Source: Legionella genomosp. 1 (GTDB lineage Bacteria; Pseudomonadota; Gammaproteobacteria; Legionellales; Legionellaceae). Taken from it: a DNA stretch of 64,000 nucleotides. The DNA lies in assembly GCA_945878975.1 (NCBI GenBank), contig CAMCUM010000003.1, positions 1 to 64,000 of the forward strand. Direction: 5' to 3'. The first letter of the stretch is position 1. Every line of letters starts with the position of its first letter. Positions 1 through 7,845 of the stretch are shown here, one piece after another. A model generated the notes under the pieces. It worked only from the letters and a program-made list of their open reading frames with translations, was not told the origin of the DNA and searched no databases. The translations under genes were made by a program, and so were the position numbers.

Positions 1-2
1 TG

Positions 3-302
3 GATGCGGCCATTAGTAAAAAAACAGAACGAAGCGTTATCGATTTTAAAAAACTTATGAGACAAAAATTCGCTTGTGACACAGATGCAAATAATGCACT
101 GCAGCAATGGATTAATAAACAGGAATTTATTCGGATTAATGAGACAAGATCTGAATATATCAGCATGGAAGCTTCGGATAATCATTGGTCACAATACATT
201 TCTTGTCTTTCGACAAAAATGATTGCAGGAGACCATAACACGATGATGCAAGCGCCGTATGTTGCGGGTTTAGCATTGGAAATAAACAAATTTTTGATTT
301 AG
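3..302 (+). CDS. C-terminal end of a thioesterase-domain protein (partial)
   Basis: The reading frame is open from the first bases of the window, so the start lies upstream; about 99 residues are visible. Near the end, GDHNTMMQAPYVAGLA matches the segment carrying the catalytic histidine in type I/II thioesterase domains of polyketide and non-ribosomal peptide synthetases (pattern G-x-H-x-x-M-x-x-x-P). That family releases acyl chains from a carrier protein by Ser-Asp-His hydrolysis; only the His end is in view. It could be a stand-alone thioesterase or the last domain of a megasynthase. A general alpha/beta hydrolase is the alternative. Confidence 0.45.
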   Translation, partial: DAAISKKTERSVIDFKKLMRQKFACDTDANNALQQWINKQEFIRINETRSEYISMEASDNHWSQYISCLSTKMIAGDHNTMMQAPYVAGLALEINKFLI

Positions 303-444
303 AAATTTAGATAATTTTCGTGCAAATATTTTACATGGGTATTAGGCAGCGGCGCGAGAACAATTGTCAGCACGTATATGGACTCATCCGTTTTTGCGAG
401 TACTTAGCTTAGTTAAAGTCAGGGCTTACGCAAAACCCCGTGCA

Positions 445-990
445 TCAATGGACAAATTGACTGATCCTTTGTTTAGCATGCGAGATACTCTCACATTCAC
501 TGTTATAAAAAAAACCATTTTCACTGCTAATATGCTGACCAATGCTCGGAAAAAGAAGCATAGCCAGGGGGGATTGAGGAGCCAAACATAATACCTCGAT
601 GCCACTAGTTTTAAGATGACGCGAGATGCCTTCAAGATGTAACGCACCCACTAACATCACGACTACGTCTTCATTTCGGTCAAAAATTTTTTCTGCCATG
701 ATTTTATCCCGAACGGCTCGCTCTTTTTCTTTATTAGCCAGATCTGCGGCAAAAGCAGGAAATATTTCCATGGCGCTTAAAATAAATAATTTTCGTTGTA
801 ATTGAGCTAATAGCCAGTCATTTTTGGTGGCATCACCAATAGAATATAAATTGTCGACACATTCCAGAGAAGGAATTTCGAGACCAAGCGAACAGGCTAC
901 CTCTTGGTGTTTTAACTCTTGCAATATTTCCAATAAAATACAAGGACCCTGCGCACCAATATGTTCTTCCCCAATTAAAATTACTTTCAT
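445..990 (-). CDS. ChaN/TIKI/TraB-superfamily-like protein
   Basis: A 181-residue protein. The ATG at 988-990 was chosen because GAGGCGG lies just upstream; the frame runs open to 1104 without a better start. It opens with a strand and the signature LIGEEHIG (G-x-x-H), and near residues 100-120 carries RDKIMAEKIF followed by VMLVGALHLEGI. These are the two conserved halves of the ChaN/EreA/TIKI/TraB fold, whose Glu-His residues bind metal or haem or act in hydrolysis. No signal peptide or membrane segment is seen, so it is probably cytosolic. Function within the superfamily cannot be assigned. It stands alone, surrounded by degraded sequence. Confidence 0.5.
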   Translation of the reverse strand: MKVILIGEEHIGAQGPCILLEILQELKHQEVACSLGLEIPSLECVDNLYSIGDATKNDWLLAQLQRKLFILSAMEIFPAFAADLANKEKERAVRDKIMAEKIFDRNEDVVVMLVGALHLEGISRHLKTSGIEVLCLAPQSPLAMLLFPSIGQHISSENGFFYNSECESISHAKQRISQFVH

Positions 991-1066
991 AATTACCGCC
1001 TCAAATAATGTACATTTAGTATAGCATTTGAACATTAAGGGGGTGTTAAGTGGTTTTTGGGGCGCT

Positions 1067-1192
1067 ATGTCTATTGTCACTTTAACGAAATGGGGGAACT
1101 CCATCGGTATACGTATACTGTCAATGATTATGAAAGAGGCTCATTTATATCCTGGAGAAGCGTTAGATATTAAAGCAGGTGATGACACCTAA
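1067..1192 (+). pseudogene. MazE-like antitoxin N-terminal fragment
   Basis: A 41-residue frame that starts like MazE antitoxins: MSIVTLTKWGNSIGIRI matches the AbrB/MazE DNA-binding opening (KWGNS-x-x-x-RI). It continues with a plausible beta-hairpin (LYPGEALDI) and stops at a TAA where family members go on to an acidic toxin-wrapping tail of about 35 residues. No MazF-like partner follows. The usual IP after RI is replaced by LS. Most likely it is the remains of a toxin-antitoxin pair; a bare AbrB-type regulator is possible. Confidence 0.5.
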
Positions 1193-1299
1193 AACTGCTG
1201 TAAATTTTCGCCAATTCATCTCACTGAGTTCATTTTTTAATTATTCAATTTGTTGAGTCCGAGAACATTTGACTTGCCAATCGTAACTCCCCACCACCT

Positions 1300-1341
1300 C
1301 GTCATCCCGAATCCGATCATAGCGAGGGTGAGGGATCTCCT
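1300..1341 (+). repeat. Palindromic repeat family A, half copy
   Basis: CGTCATCCCGA followed by ATAGCGAGGG and GGGATCTCC. This is the left half of the repeat found complete at 48358-48457, with a short internal insertion. No right half follows. It lies just beyond the stop of the GIY-YIG remnant. Confidence 0.6.
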
Positions 1342-1358
1342 GTCTGGTGGCACAATTT

Positions 1359-1609
1359 TTAAAGAATCGATTGATATAAGTCGTTCCACTCTGGGTTCAA
1401 TGCATTCATCAAATCATGCTTCATTTTTCGTGACCACCCCTTGATTTGCTTCTCTCGTTCAATAGCTACAACGATACTTCTACAGACCCCTCATAGTAAA
1501 CCAATCTGTCGACGTTATATTATTTGCTGAATCCAGCAACCAATTTACTTTTGTGCTCATAGACCTGACGTATCAGATCATTGGTAACGCCAGCATACAA
1601 AACATTTCT
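1359..1609 (-). pseudogene. GIY-YIG nuclease-family protein, broken
   Basis: On the minus strand, from about 1609 downward, the frame reads LYAGVTNDLIRQVYEHK, LVAGFSK, then an in-frame TAA, then YNVDRLVYYEGSVEVSL. A frame change leads into AIEREKQIKGWSRKMKHDL and ALNPEWNDLYQSIL before the final TAA at 1359-1361. This is the order of the small stand-alone GIY-YIG (UrI-type) proteins, which are about 90-100 residues long. The N-terminal GIY-containing strands are missing because the sequence joins the IS256 remnant near 1610. One stop, one frameshift and one truncation make it non-functional. Confidence 0.7.
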
Positions 1610-2060
1610 GGCGCCTGTAAAATCAACTTCGCTTTATATGCAACGGCTTTACGGTGGCGAACTGCGCAAAAGCCCAATATATTTTGCATTAAATGGACTT
1701 GGCACCGTTGCCCAGTTGCGCCTTGAAAGTGCTTTTTAGCAGCCTCAATAAGGCCCGAATTTTGATTTGAAATCACATATATAACACCGGTTAAACCACG
1801 TACTTTAAGCCACCTAAAAGTCTCTTCCCATGTGGCGTAGCTTTCTGTATCGTCAATTTGAACACCCATTCATCAGAACGTTCGTGTTTCTCTGTGCCTG
1901 ATGATTCCGTCACCTGTGCCTCTAATATTTGATGCAGGATGTCTTCAACAAGATTAGCCAAACTATTCTGATTTGATAAAAGTTCTGGTAGTAACTCTTT
2001 TCCAACGGTAACATTGTAATCCGGTATCGCTAATCTCCTCGGTCTTTTTGTTGTTCGCAA
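1610..2060 (-). mobile_element. IS256-family transposase remnant
   Basis: Two pieces in different minus-strand frames. The first, 2060 to about 1870, gives IPDYNVTVGKELLPELL and the family's N-terminal helices up to ERSDE. The second, about 1869 to 1615, gives DTESYATWEETFRWL, VRGLTGVIYVISNQNSGL and GATGQRCQVHLMQNILGF, the region around the second catalytic Asp of IS256/Mutator DDE transposases. Here the SD-x-H motif has become SNQN. Roughly 150 residues, including the first catalytic Asp, are deleted at the junction near 1868, and the C-terminus is missing. No terminal inverted repeats were identified. Confidence 0.8.
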
Positions 2061-2105
2061 CTCAATAGTACCGAATTTTAGCGATGACTCAATTCCTAGT
2101 CAGCT

Positions 2106-3448
2106 ATGTCGAATTTACAGCAGTTTGAGGACTTAACCGTTAAGGGTGCGCCAGAACAAATTTTAACGATGTGTCAGGAACAACAGAGTGATGGTAAGGT
2201 AGAGCCATTAAACCAAAAATATTGGCTGGAGAAAATTGAGGCCATTGCAGCTAAAGGCCAGCGTGTTTTGGCTTTTGCCGTGCGATCAATTCATTCTAAT
2301 CATACTGTTCTAGAATTTACTGACGTGGAACATGATCTGGTTTTACTCGGTATGGTGGGGTTGATTGATCCACCTCGGCCCGAAGCCATTACATCCGTTG
2401 CCCAATGTCATAAGGCAGGCATTCAGGTGAAAATGATAACTGGCGATCATGCCAGTACAGCACTTGCTATCGGTCAGCAAATAGGGCTTAAAAATACGGA
2501 CAAGGTTCTGACGGGTGCTGATTTGGATAAAATGAATGATGAGTCGCTCAAAATAGCCATATTAGTGACAGACATTTTCGCTCGCACGAGTCCGGAGCAT
2601 AAGCTTAGATTGGTTATGGCGTTAATGATGCACCTGCTTTGAAGCGGGCAGATGCGGGCATTGCGATGGGTAAAAAAGGCAGCGAGGCGGCCAAAGAAGC
2701 CTCTGATTTAATATTGACGGATGATAATTTTACATCGATAGAAGCCGCGGTTCGTGAAGGGCGGACCGTTTATGATAATCTGAAAAAAGTGATTAGCTGG
2801 ACTTTACCTACTAATGCAGGTGAGACAATAACCATTATAGTCGCATTACTTTTTGGTATGAATCTTCCAGTAACACCCGTTCAGATTTTATGGATAAACC
2901 TGATTACCACTATTACCTTGGGTATGACGCTGGCTTTTGAGCCGACGGAAGAAAACACCATGCGACGGCCACCTCGACCGCGTGTTCAGCCGCTACTGAC
3001 CGGTGTTTTAGTGTGGCATATTATTGTGGTTTCTGTTCTGTTTGTCTGTGGCGTTTTTGCTATTTATTTCTATGCGATTGATCGTCACTACTCAATTGAG
3101 CTCGCTCGCACCATCGCTCTTAATACATTGGTTGTTATGGAAATTTCTCATTTATTCTTTATCCGCAATATATATGGTACGTCATTGACTTGGAAAGCCG
3201 TCAAAGGAACTAAGGTAGTATGGATGTCGGTCATGATTTTAACAATGGCACAATTTGCTATTACGTATATTCCGCTTTTACAACAAATATTCTCCACAAA
3301 ATCAATTCCCTTGTTTGATGGGGTACTTATTGTTATCTTAGGTATCGTGTTTTTTGCTATTCTAGAAATTGAAAAACAACTTCGATTGCTTATTTTCGGT
3401 AAAAACCCAACGTATTATGATACGCTTTATGGGAAAGATGTTACTTAA
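2106..3448 (+). pseudogene. P-type cation-transporting ATPase, truncated with internal deletion
   Basis: Remains of a P2-type (Ca/Mg/Na-class) ATPase. From about 2130 it reads KGAPEQIL (N-domain), GLIDPPRPEA, MITGDHASTALAIG and FARTSPEHKLRLV. After a frame change near 2615 it resumes with GVNDAPALKRADAGIAMG and about six membrane helices (PVQILWINLITT ... FEPTEENTMRRPPRP) to a natural end at 3448. Everything upstream of the N-domain is gone (first membrane helices, A-domain, DKTGT phosphorylation site), apparently lost where the IS256 remnant abuts. Between RLV and GVNDAP the roughly 15-20 residues that normally carry VAMTGD are missing. It cannot pump ions. Confidence 0.85.
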
Positions 3449-3468
3449 GACATTGGTGGCCGGCATCT

Positions 3469-3669
3469 ATGCAGAGCAAACAAAAGGTGAACGCGAAGAC
3501 TGAAGAATTTTTAGAAAATGTTCCTTTTGATGAGCTTTCGCTTCGGCGTCAAGCGAGTCTGAGTAGAACATTGACATAAGATGACATTATGTTATTTGCC
3601 ACTGTGTCCGGCGATGTTAACCCTGCTCACATGGATGAGGTATTTTCAGAAAGCAATATTTTCCATTAA
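3469..3669 (+). pseudogene. MaoC-like domain remnant of enoyl-CoA hydratase/phosphate acetyltransferase
   Basis: Reading from the ATG at 3469: NVPFDELSL, ASLSRTLT, a TAA, then DDIMLFATVSGDVNPAHMD and VFSESNIFH, then TAA. This is the N-terminal MaoC hot-dog segment of bifunctional enoyl-CoA hydratase/phosphate acetyltransferase proteins (pattern SRTLTxDDI-x-LFA-x-VSGDVNPAH). The in-frame stop sits where an ordinary residue belongs, one base change from Gln, and the rest of the protein is absent. No other gene was seen in 3449-3737. Confidence 0.7.
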
Positions 3670-3737
3670 GTTATGACAAGATGTTTACTATAATGCCAAT
3701 CTTTGAAAATGGGTGAGAAAGTTGGGTAGCATGGATA

Positions 3738-4829
3738 TCAATTTCTGATTGTGACCGGATCAATAAACCAATCATAGATAACATCGGCGGAAAATTGATG
3801 ATATTGGCACCACGCTTCGATCAATTGTTTATCTAATTGATGGGCGACGTCATGAATGCCATTTGCATATTGCGTGCTAATCAGTGGTAACGCTGCCATG
3901 TTATGCAGATAGAATTCTGGATCAATATAGCGAATCGGTGTGGGATCATTGAGAACAAAATTGATGGGTTTTTTCTGATTTAAGACTTCTTCTTGGGAAA
4001 ACTGTGGGCCAAATTCATCGTAGACACCTAGGTTTGCTAACATTTTATCTTTGAACCATGCATGAGGGTACGCATTCATAATGGCTTCTTTGCCTGTTGC
4101 CGTCACAACGATATCTGCTTGTTGTACTGCGCTTTGCAGTGCCGGTAAATTTTGTGGGCCGACTGTCTCAATGCCCAAATTTTTTGCAAGGGAACGTTGG
4201 TGTGGAGAAATGTCTACCACCACCACGGGCACTTGATGTTGCCTGCAGAAAAATGCTAATCCTCTGCCTATTTTCCCGAAACCGAAAATAATCCAAGATT
4301 TTGTTGCCGGATTGATTCCTGTAAGCTGTGATATGGCAGCATGACTGCTTTCAGCACAGCCAAACACTGTTTCAAGTTGTTTGGTAAAAGTGGGGTCGAT
4401 ACTGAGCACAGGAAATCCAGGCGGATGTTTGCGATAATAATGATCGCCCGATCCGGTTAATTCGATAGCACCAATTCTGGGCACATTTAGTGCTTGGTAC
4501 AGCTCTGCACCGCAATCAAAATACAGGTCAAATTTTTCAGTAGCGATGCTTGCAAGTTCTGGGACATATCGAATGCCAGCGGTTTGCAAGGCTTCAATCG
4601 CTTCCGTTTGTGCTGTACAAAAAGAGCTGGGATTCGTTACGGTTACCTCTGCCCCTGCGGCAACCAAACAAGCGATTTTTAACAAAGTATTTGTCACAAC
4701 TGGGACATGATGGACAATATGCAATCCCTCGAGGGGACGAGTTTTCTTCCAGTCAGCGAATTGCTTATGCATGAAAGGGGCATCGGTTTGGGGGTATTGA
4801 GTAAAGTATTTTAATAAGGCTTGAAGCAT
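3738..4829 (-). CDS. S-adenosylhomocysteine hydrolase-like protein (divergent)
   Basis: A 363-residue soluble protein. The ATG at 4827-4829 follows AAAGAG; a TTG seven codons upstream is less likely. N-terminal GLHIVHHVPVVTNTLL and AAGAEVTV correspond to the substrate domain of adenosylhomocysteinase. SWIIFGFGKIGRGLAFF (around 190) is the NAD Rossmann motif, and ATGKEAIM and ANLGVYDEFG follow the family order. Compared with true enzymes (about 430 residues) it is short and lacks the C-terminal Lys/Tyr tail. The VTKSKFDNLYGC region reads FTKQLETVFGC, so the catalytic Lys, Asp and Asn are not conserved. It is probably a paralogue with another substrate, or inactive. No operon partner. Confidence 0.6.
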   Translation of the reverse strand: MLQALLKYFTQYPQTDAPFMHKQFADWKKTRPLEGLHIVHHVPVVTNTLLKIACLVAAGAEVTVTNPSSFCTAQTEAIEALQTAGIRYVPELASIATEKFDLYFDCGAELYQALNVPRIGAIELTGSGDHYYRKHPPGFPVLSIDPTFTKQLETVFGCAESSHAAISQLTGINPATKSWIIFGFGKIGRGLAFFCRQHQVPVVVVDISPHQRSLAKNLGIETVGPQNLPALQSAVQQADIVVTATGKEAIMNAYPHAWFKDKMLANLGVYDEFGPQFSQEEVLNQKKPINFVLNDPTPIRYIDPEFYLHNMAALPLISTQYANGIHDVAHQLDKQLIEAWCQYHQFSADVIYDWFIDPVTIRN

Positions 4830-4870
4830 GGTAGAAGCTCTTTGGTGCAATCATTTACACGAGATTTTTC

Positions 4871-5314
4871 TTGCCCTATGATACCACTTTGTTCTTAGAA
4901 GGTAATGGAAATGCTTTTAAAGAAATAGCCGGTCATTTGCAAAAGATGTTAAAGACGTTGGATAAAGAGCAATGTGGGAAATGGTTGAATTTGGTTTTTG
5001 CAGCGCAAGTTTTTGATGCAGCGGGCGCGCAAGGGCAAAGATTCATGTGCGGCGCTAGAACTTTTTCGGATGATTTTTATCGGGCTTATAATTTGATGCA
5101 TGAAATGATGCATCAATTGTTTGACCAGTCTCCGGATCGGGTGTTGCAGACGTATTTATCGCAGCGCGCAGCATGGATGGATTTAGATCAGAACTCATTT
5201 ATCGAGAAGGAAGGGTTTGATGTCATATTTAAATATATAGAACAGAAAAGATCTGGTGCACAACTAACAGTAGAAAATAGAGAGCAAAATAACACAAGCT
5301 CGATTTTAGGATAG
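4871..5314 (+). CDS. Hypothetical protein, 147 aa
   Basis: Not recognised. The frame begins at a TTG (4871) with a weak purine stretch (ACGAGA) before it. It is divergent from the adenosylhomocysteinase-like gene, about 40 bases away. The predicted protein is soluble and mostly helical, with a Met/His-rich stretch (NLMHEMMHQLF) in the middle and a polar Asn/Gln-rich tail. No signal peptide, membrane segment or known motif. A hairpin terminator follows at 5399. It may be the shortened remnant of a longer gene, given the damage around it. Confidence 0.4.
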   Translation: MPYDTTLFLEGNGNAFKEIAGHLQKMLKTLDKEQCGKWLNLVFAAQVFDAAGAQGQRFMCGARTFSDDFYRAYNLMHEMMHQLFDQSPDRVLQTYLSQRAAWMDLDQNSFIEKEGFDVIFKYIEQKRSGAQLTVENREQNNTSSILG

Positions 5315-5386
5315 ATTGTGTTCTTTAAGTTTTTTGTACGAAGCCTGAAAAATCTCTTAGGCCTGAGGTATTCTCTTATCCTTGGG

Positions 5387-5468
5387 GTATCGCCCCATAC
5401 GCCCTGTCGGGCGTTTTCTCACGAATGGCTTTTTTTTATCCATGAAATATCATCCCAGGCTGTTTATA
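5387..5468 (+). repeat. Left arm of ~82-bp inverted repeat
   Basis: This segment matches the reverse complement of 7751-7833 over nearly its whole length. The central stretch ATCCATGAAATATCATCCC is identical and the flanks carry scattered differences. Both arms contain CGCCCTGTCGGG and a T-run. Together they bracket the orphan gene at 5698-7389 and the IS3 remnant. Confidence 0.75.
5399..5418 (+). terminator. Candidate intrinsic terminator
   Basis: ACGCCC-TGTC-GGGCGT forms a six-pair stem with a four-base loop followed by TTT. It lies 85 bases after the stop of the 147-residue gene, inside the left inverted-repeat arm. Confidence 0.5.
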
Positions 5469-5697
5469 TTATTGCCTAGGCATTAGATTTTCTAATAATT
5501 AGGATTAAAATTTTTAGGTTTACAACTATAAGTAAAGCCACTATATTTCACTAAAAAAACAGAGGAGATAATAATTAGCCTTGTATTGCGAATTTCATAC
5601 AGTCTTTAAACTTTTAAGAGCGTGAGAAATGACGAACTACTGGATATTTTGATTTTCCAGAATGGAACATAATCAAAAAATTAGAAGAGGTGTTCTA

Positions 5698-7389
5698 ATG
5701 CCAAATAATAGTGATTTTGACAAGATTATACCCGGTATTTCCCTTGTTCCTGATATAGAATTACATGATTTTTTTCAAACAGAAGAAGGCAACAACATAG
5801 AATCGATACTAAATAATTTTAAGAACCGACACAACCAGTATACAGGCTTTCAAGATAATATCGGGTTGCGATTTAGCCGAAGAATAAATGAGATAAGACA
5901 CTCCCAAACTCTAGTGGAGGCCGATCCGGGTGTTGGCAGGCTAAAAAAATTAATATACAAATCGCTGTTAAAAAAATATATCTCAAAATTTATTTTAATT
6001 GATTTAGTAGGTCAAGACATTCTAATAAACAAACCCTATACGAAAGAGTTATATGATTCTTTTTGTGTGGCAGAACAACCTATAGATCAGTGCGTTGCTA
6101 GCTGGAGAAATTCGTTTAATATGGATCCTGAAGAGGATCTAGTCACCGTTCTAGAACAAACTCATGCCAAACAACTTGAAGTTATCCGCGATACAAAAGA
6201 GAAAATTGGTTTTCTTTTCAATGTTACTTTGTATAGAGAAGAGGAACTCGACACTCTATACTATGCTATTGCCATGGAGCTATATTTTTCCAACACGAAT
6301 CATTCGACCAAAAAAAAATTATTAACCGAAGAATTTGAAAAATATTTAAAACATTACAAAAAATATGGGAACACCAATAATTTTCCGGCTTTAAGGACTA
6401 TTTTTTCATGTTTACTTACTGGCATCATGCAGCATAAAAATATTAAGAAAACCAAAGAACAGATAGATCGTATAGCTAATGTTCATCTTTTGTTTGGCAT
6501 ACTTGGGCTAAGAGAACCCGCTGGTTGGATGCTTGAGGGTATGGACATCTATAATTATATTGCGCTTAAAGACGATGTGGCTAATTTAAAAACCGTTTTA
6601 TTTGCTTTTGCAAAACCGGTGCGTCCATTTTTTATGGAATATGTCCAAATTGCACAATTAGAGAAAAATCCATTGATTTTTTTATTAAGAGCAACCATGC
6701 CGATCTTAATCATGACCACTTGTGTAGCTTTCGCCTTTTCCCTAATGGTGCCATTTGCGATGCATGCGATCATTGAAATCATTATGTTGATTCCTACCTT
6801 ATATATTAGCATGGTGCTGGCAAGCTATTATGTTGATTTAAAAAATAAGGCATTTGAAGCCTTGATTATTTATTGGCGCGGTAGCAAATATGAGCAAGAT
6901 GCTTTTAAAACCAATGACAGAATATTACGGGGGTTTAGCAATGATGCAACCATTGCGGAATTAGTTTGCAATTATTACGTAACATGTTTTACAGACCTTG
7001 ATGCTATTGTTAGCTCATTATCTAAAAAATTCGAACGCGGGTTGTTAACTGATGAAGAAATAGTTTACTACGAAGAACTGTTAAAACGCGAAGCGCTCTT
7101 GAAGATGGAATGGTATGATATTCATGATAATCATAGTTTAGGTATTGATAACATGAAAATCCTGGTTGCTAAACGCTTGAATCAGGATGCTCGTCATGCA
7201 TTTCAAGCCATCCATATTGATGGACATATTTATATTGAAAAGTTCATCGAAACGCTAGAACAGCATTTGAAACGGTGTCAAAATACAGAAAATAACCCAG
7301 AGCCAACTGTGAGAGCGGCTTTTCGTGGGCATATGCAATGGTCGATGTTTAAACCTGGAGAATCCTTAACCCATCTGGCCAAAAAGTGA
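5698..7389 (+). CDS. Orphan membrane-anchored protein, 563 aa
   Basis: Not recognised. The ATG at 5698 was chosen because AGAAGAGG stands seven bases upstream; an ATG at 5662 has no ribosome-binding site. The first ~320 residues are polar, Lys/Glu-rich and helical. A hydrophobic block at about 325-380 (FLLRATMPILIMTTCVAFAF, then IIEIIMLIPTLYISMVLA) should form two membrane segments. About 180 polar residues follow. There is no signal peptide. The base composition is more AT-rich than the sugar genes, and the gene sits alone between long inverted repeats, which suggests acquisition. Soluble-hairpin-soluble layout and isolation resemble type IV secretion effectors of intracellular gammaproteobacteria, but no export signal can be proven here. 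Confidence 0.6.
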   Translation: MPNNSDFDKIIPGISLVPDIELHDFFQTEEGNNIESILNNFKNRHNQYTGFQDNIGLRFSRRINEIRHSQTLVEADPGVGRLKKLIYKSLLKKYISKFILIDLVGQDILINKPYTKELYDSFCVAEQPIDQCVASWRNSFNMDPEEDLVTVLEQTHAKQLEVIRDTKEKIGFLFNVTLYREEELDTLYYAIAMELYFSNTNHSTKKKLLTEEFEKYLKHYKKYGNTNNFPALRTIFSCLLTGIMQHKNIKKTKEQIDRIANVHLLFGILGLREPAGWMLEGMDIYNYIALKDDVANLKTVLFAFAKPVRPFFMEYVQIAQLEKNPLIFLLRATMPILIMTTCVAFAFSLMVPFAMHAIIEIIMLIPTLYISMVLASYYVDLKNKAFEALIIYWRGSKYEQDAFKTNDRILRGFSNDATIAELVCNYYVTCFTDLDAIVSSLSKKFERGLLTDEEIVYYEELLKREALLKMEWYDIHDNHSLGIDNMKILVAKRLNQDARHAFQAIHIDGHIYIEKFIETLEQHLKRCQNTENNPEPTVRAAFRGHMQWSMFKPGESLTHLAKK

Positions 7390-7523
7390 GTCAGCCAGCA
7401 GAGAACTATAAAATTAATAGAAAAATTAGAGCCAATCATGGAGTTAAGACAGAATATATTGCCTGTCGTTCTTACTTAGGCAATAGTAGCTGAGCTCAAG
7501 TGTAAAATGCAATGCGGTGTTGG

Positions 7524-7754
7524 ACAGAGGAAGGCTGGCTTTATCTTGCTGTTGTCATGGATTTATTGGATGGGCGATGTCAGAGCGTATGACAAAAAGG
7601 CTTGTCATAGACAGATGGCTATATGGAGTTGAAAGCCTCCACTGGGGCTAATTATTCACTCAGATCGCGGTAGCCAATATTGCTCACACGAGTATCAAAA
7701 GATTTTAAATCTTCATGGTCTTGTTTACAGTATGAGCAAACGGGGTGATTGTTA
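7524..7754 (+). mobile_element. IS3-family OrfB transposase remnant
   Basis: Read with frame changes, this gives TEEGWLYLAVVMDL, MTKRLVIDRWL, then [37 protein letters not shown]. This is the DDE catalytic core of IS3/IS150-type transposases (second Asp in HSDRGSQY). The usual continuation after GDCY (DNA-x-x-E, with the catalytic Glu) is replaced at once by the right inverted-repeat arm. Frameshifts and truncation make it inactive. Between 7390 and 7523 nothing is recognised. Confidence 0.75.
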
Positions 7755-7833
7755 TAAAAAGCCTGGGATGATATTTCATGGATAAAAAAAGCCCTTCGGG
7801 AGAAGGCCCCCGACAGGGCGGATGAGGCGATAA
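7751..7833 (-). repeat. Right arm of ~82-bp inverted repeat
   Basis: Reverse-complement partner of 5387-5468. It begins exactly where the IS3 reading frame breaks off after GDCY, so this arm marks an insertion or recombination junction. Confidence 0.75.
7784..7808 (-). terminator. Intrinsic terminator of the heptose operon
   Basis: On the minus strand, GGCCTTC-TCCC-GAAGGGC is followed by seven T. It lies about 40 bases beyond the transaldolase stop and ends the gmhA-gmhB-transaldolase operon. It is part of the right inverted-repeat arm. Confidence 0.65.
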
Positions 7834-7845
7834 CGCTGGTCGTCT

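Noticed and set aside
445..1104. Longer start for the ChaN/TIKI-like gene
   Set aside because: The extra 38 residues lack a ribosome site and are antisense to the MazE-like frame; GAGGCGG marks the start at 990.
1250..1444. 64-codon plus-strand frame
   Set aside because: It runs through repeat family A and the antisense of the GIY-YIG remnant.
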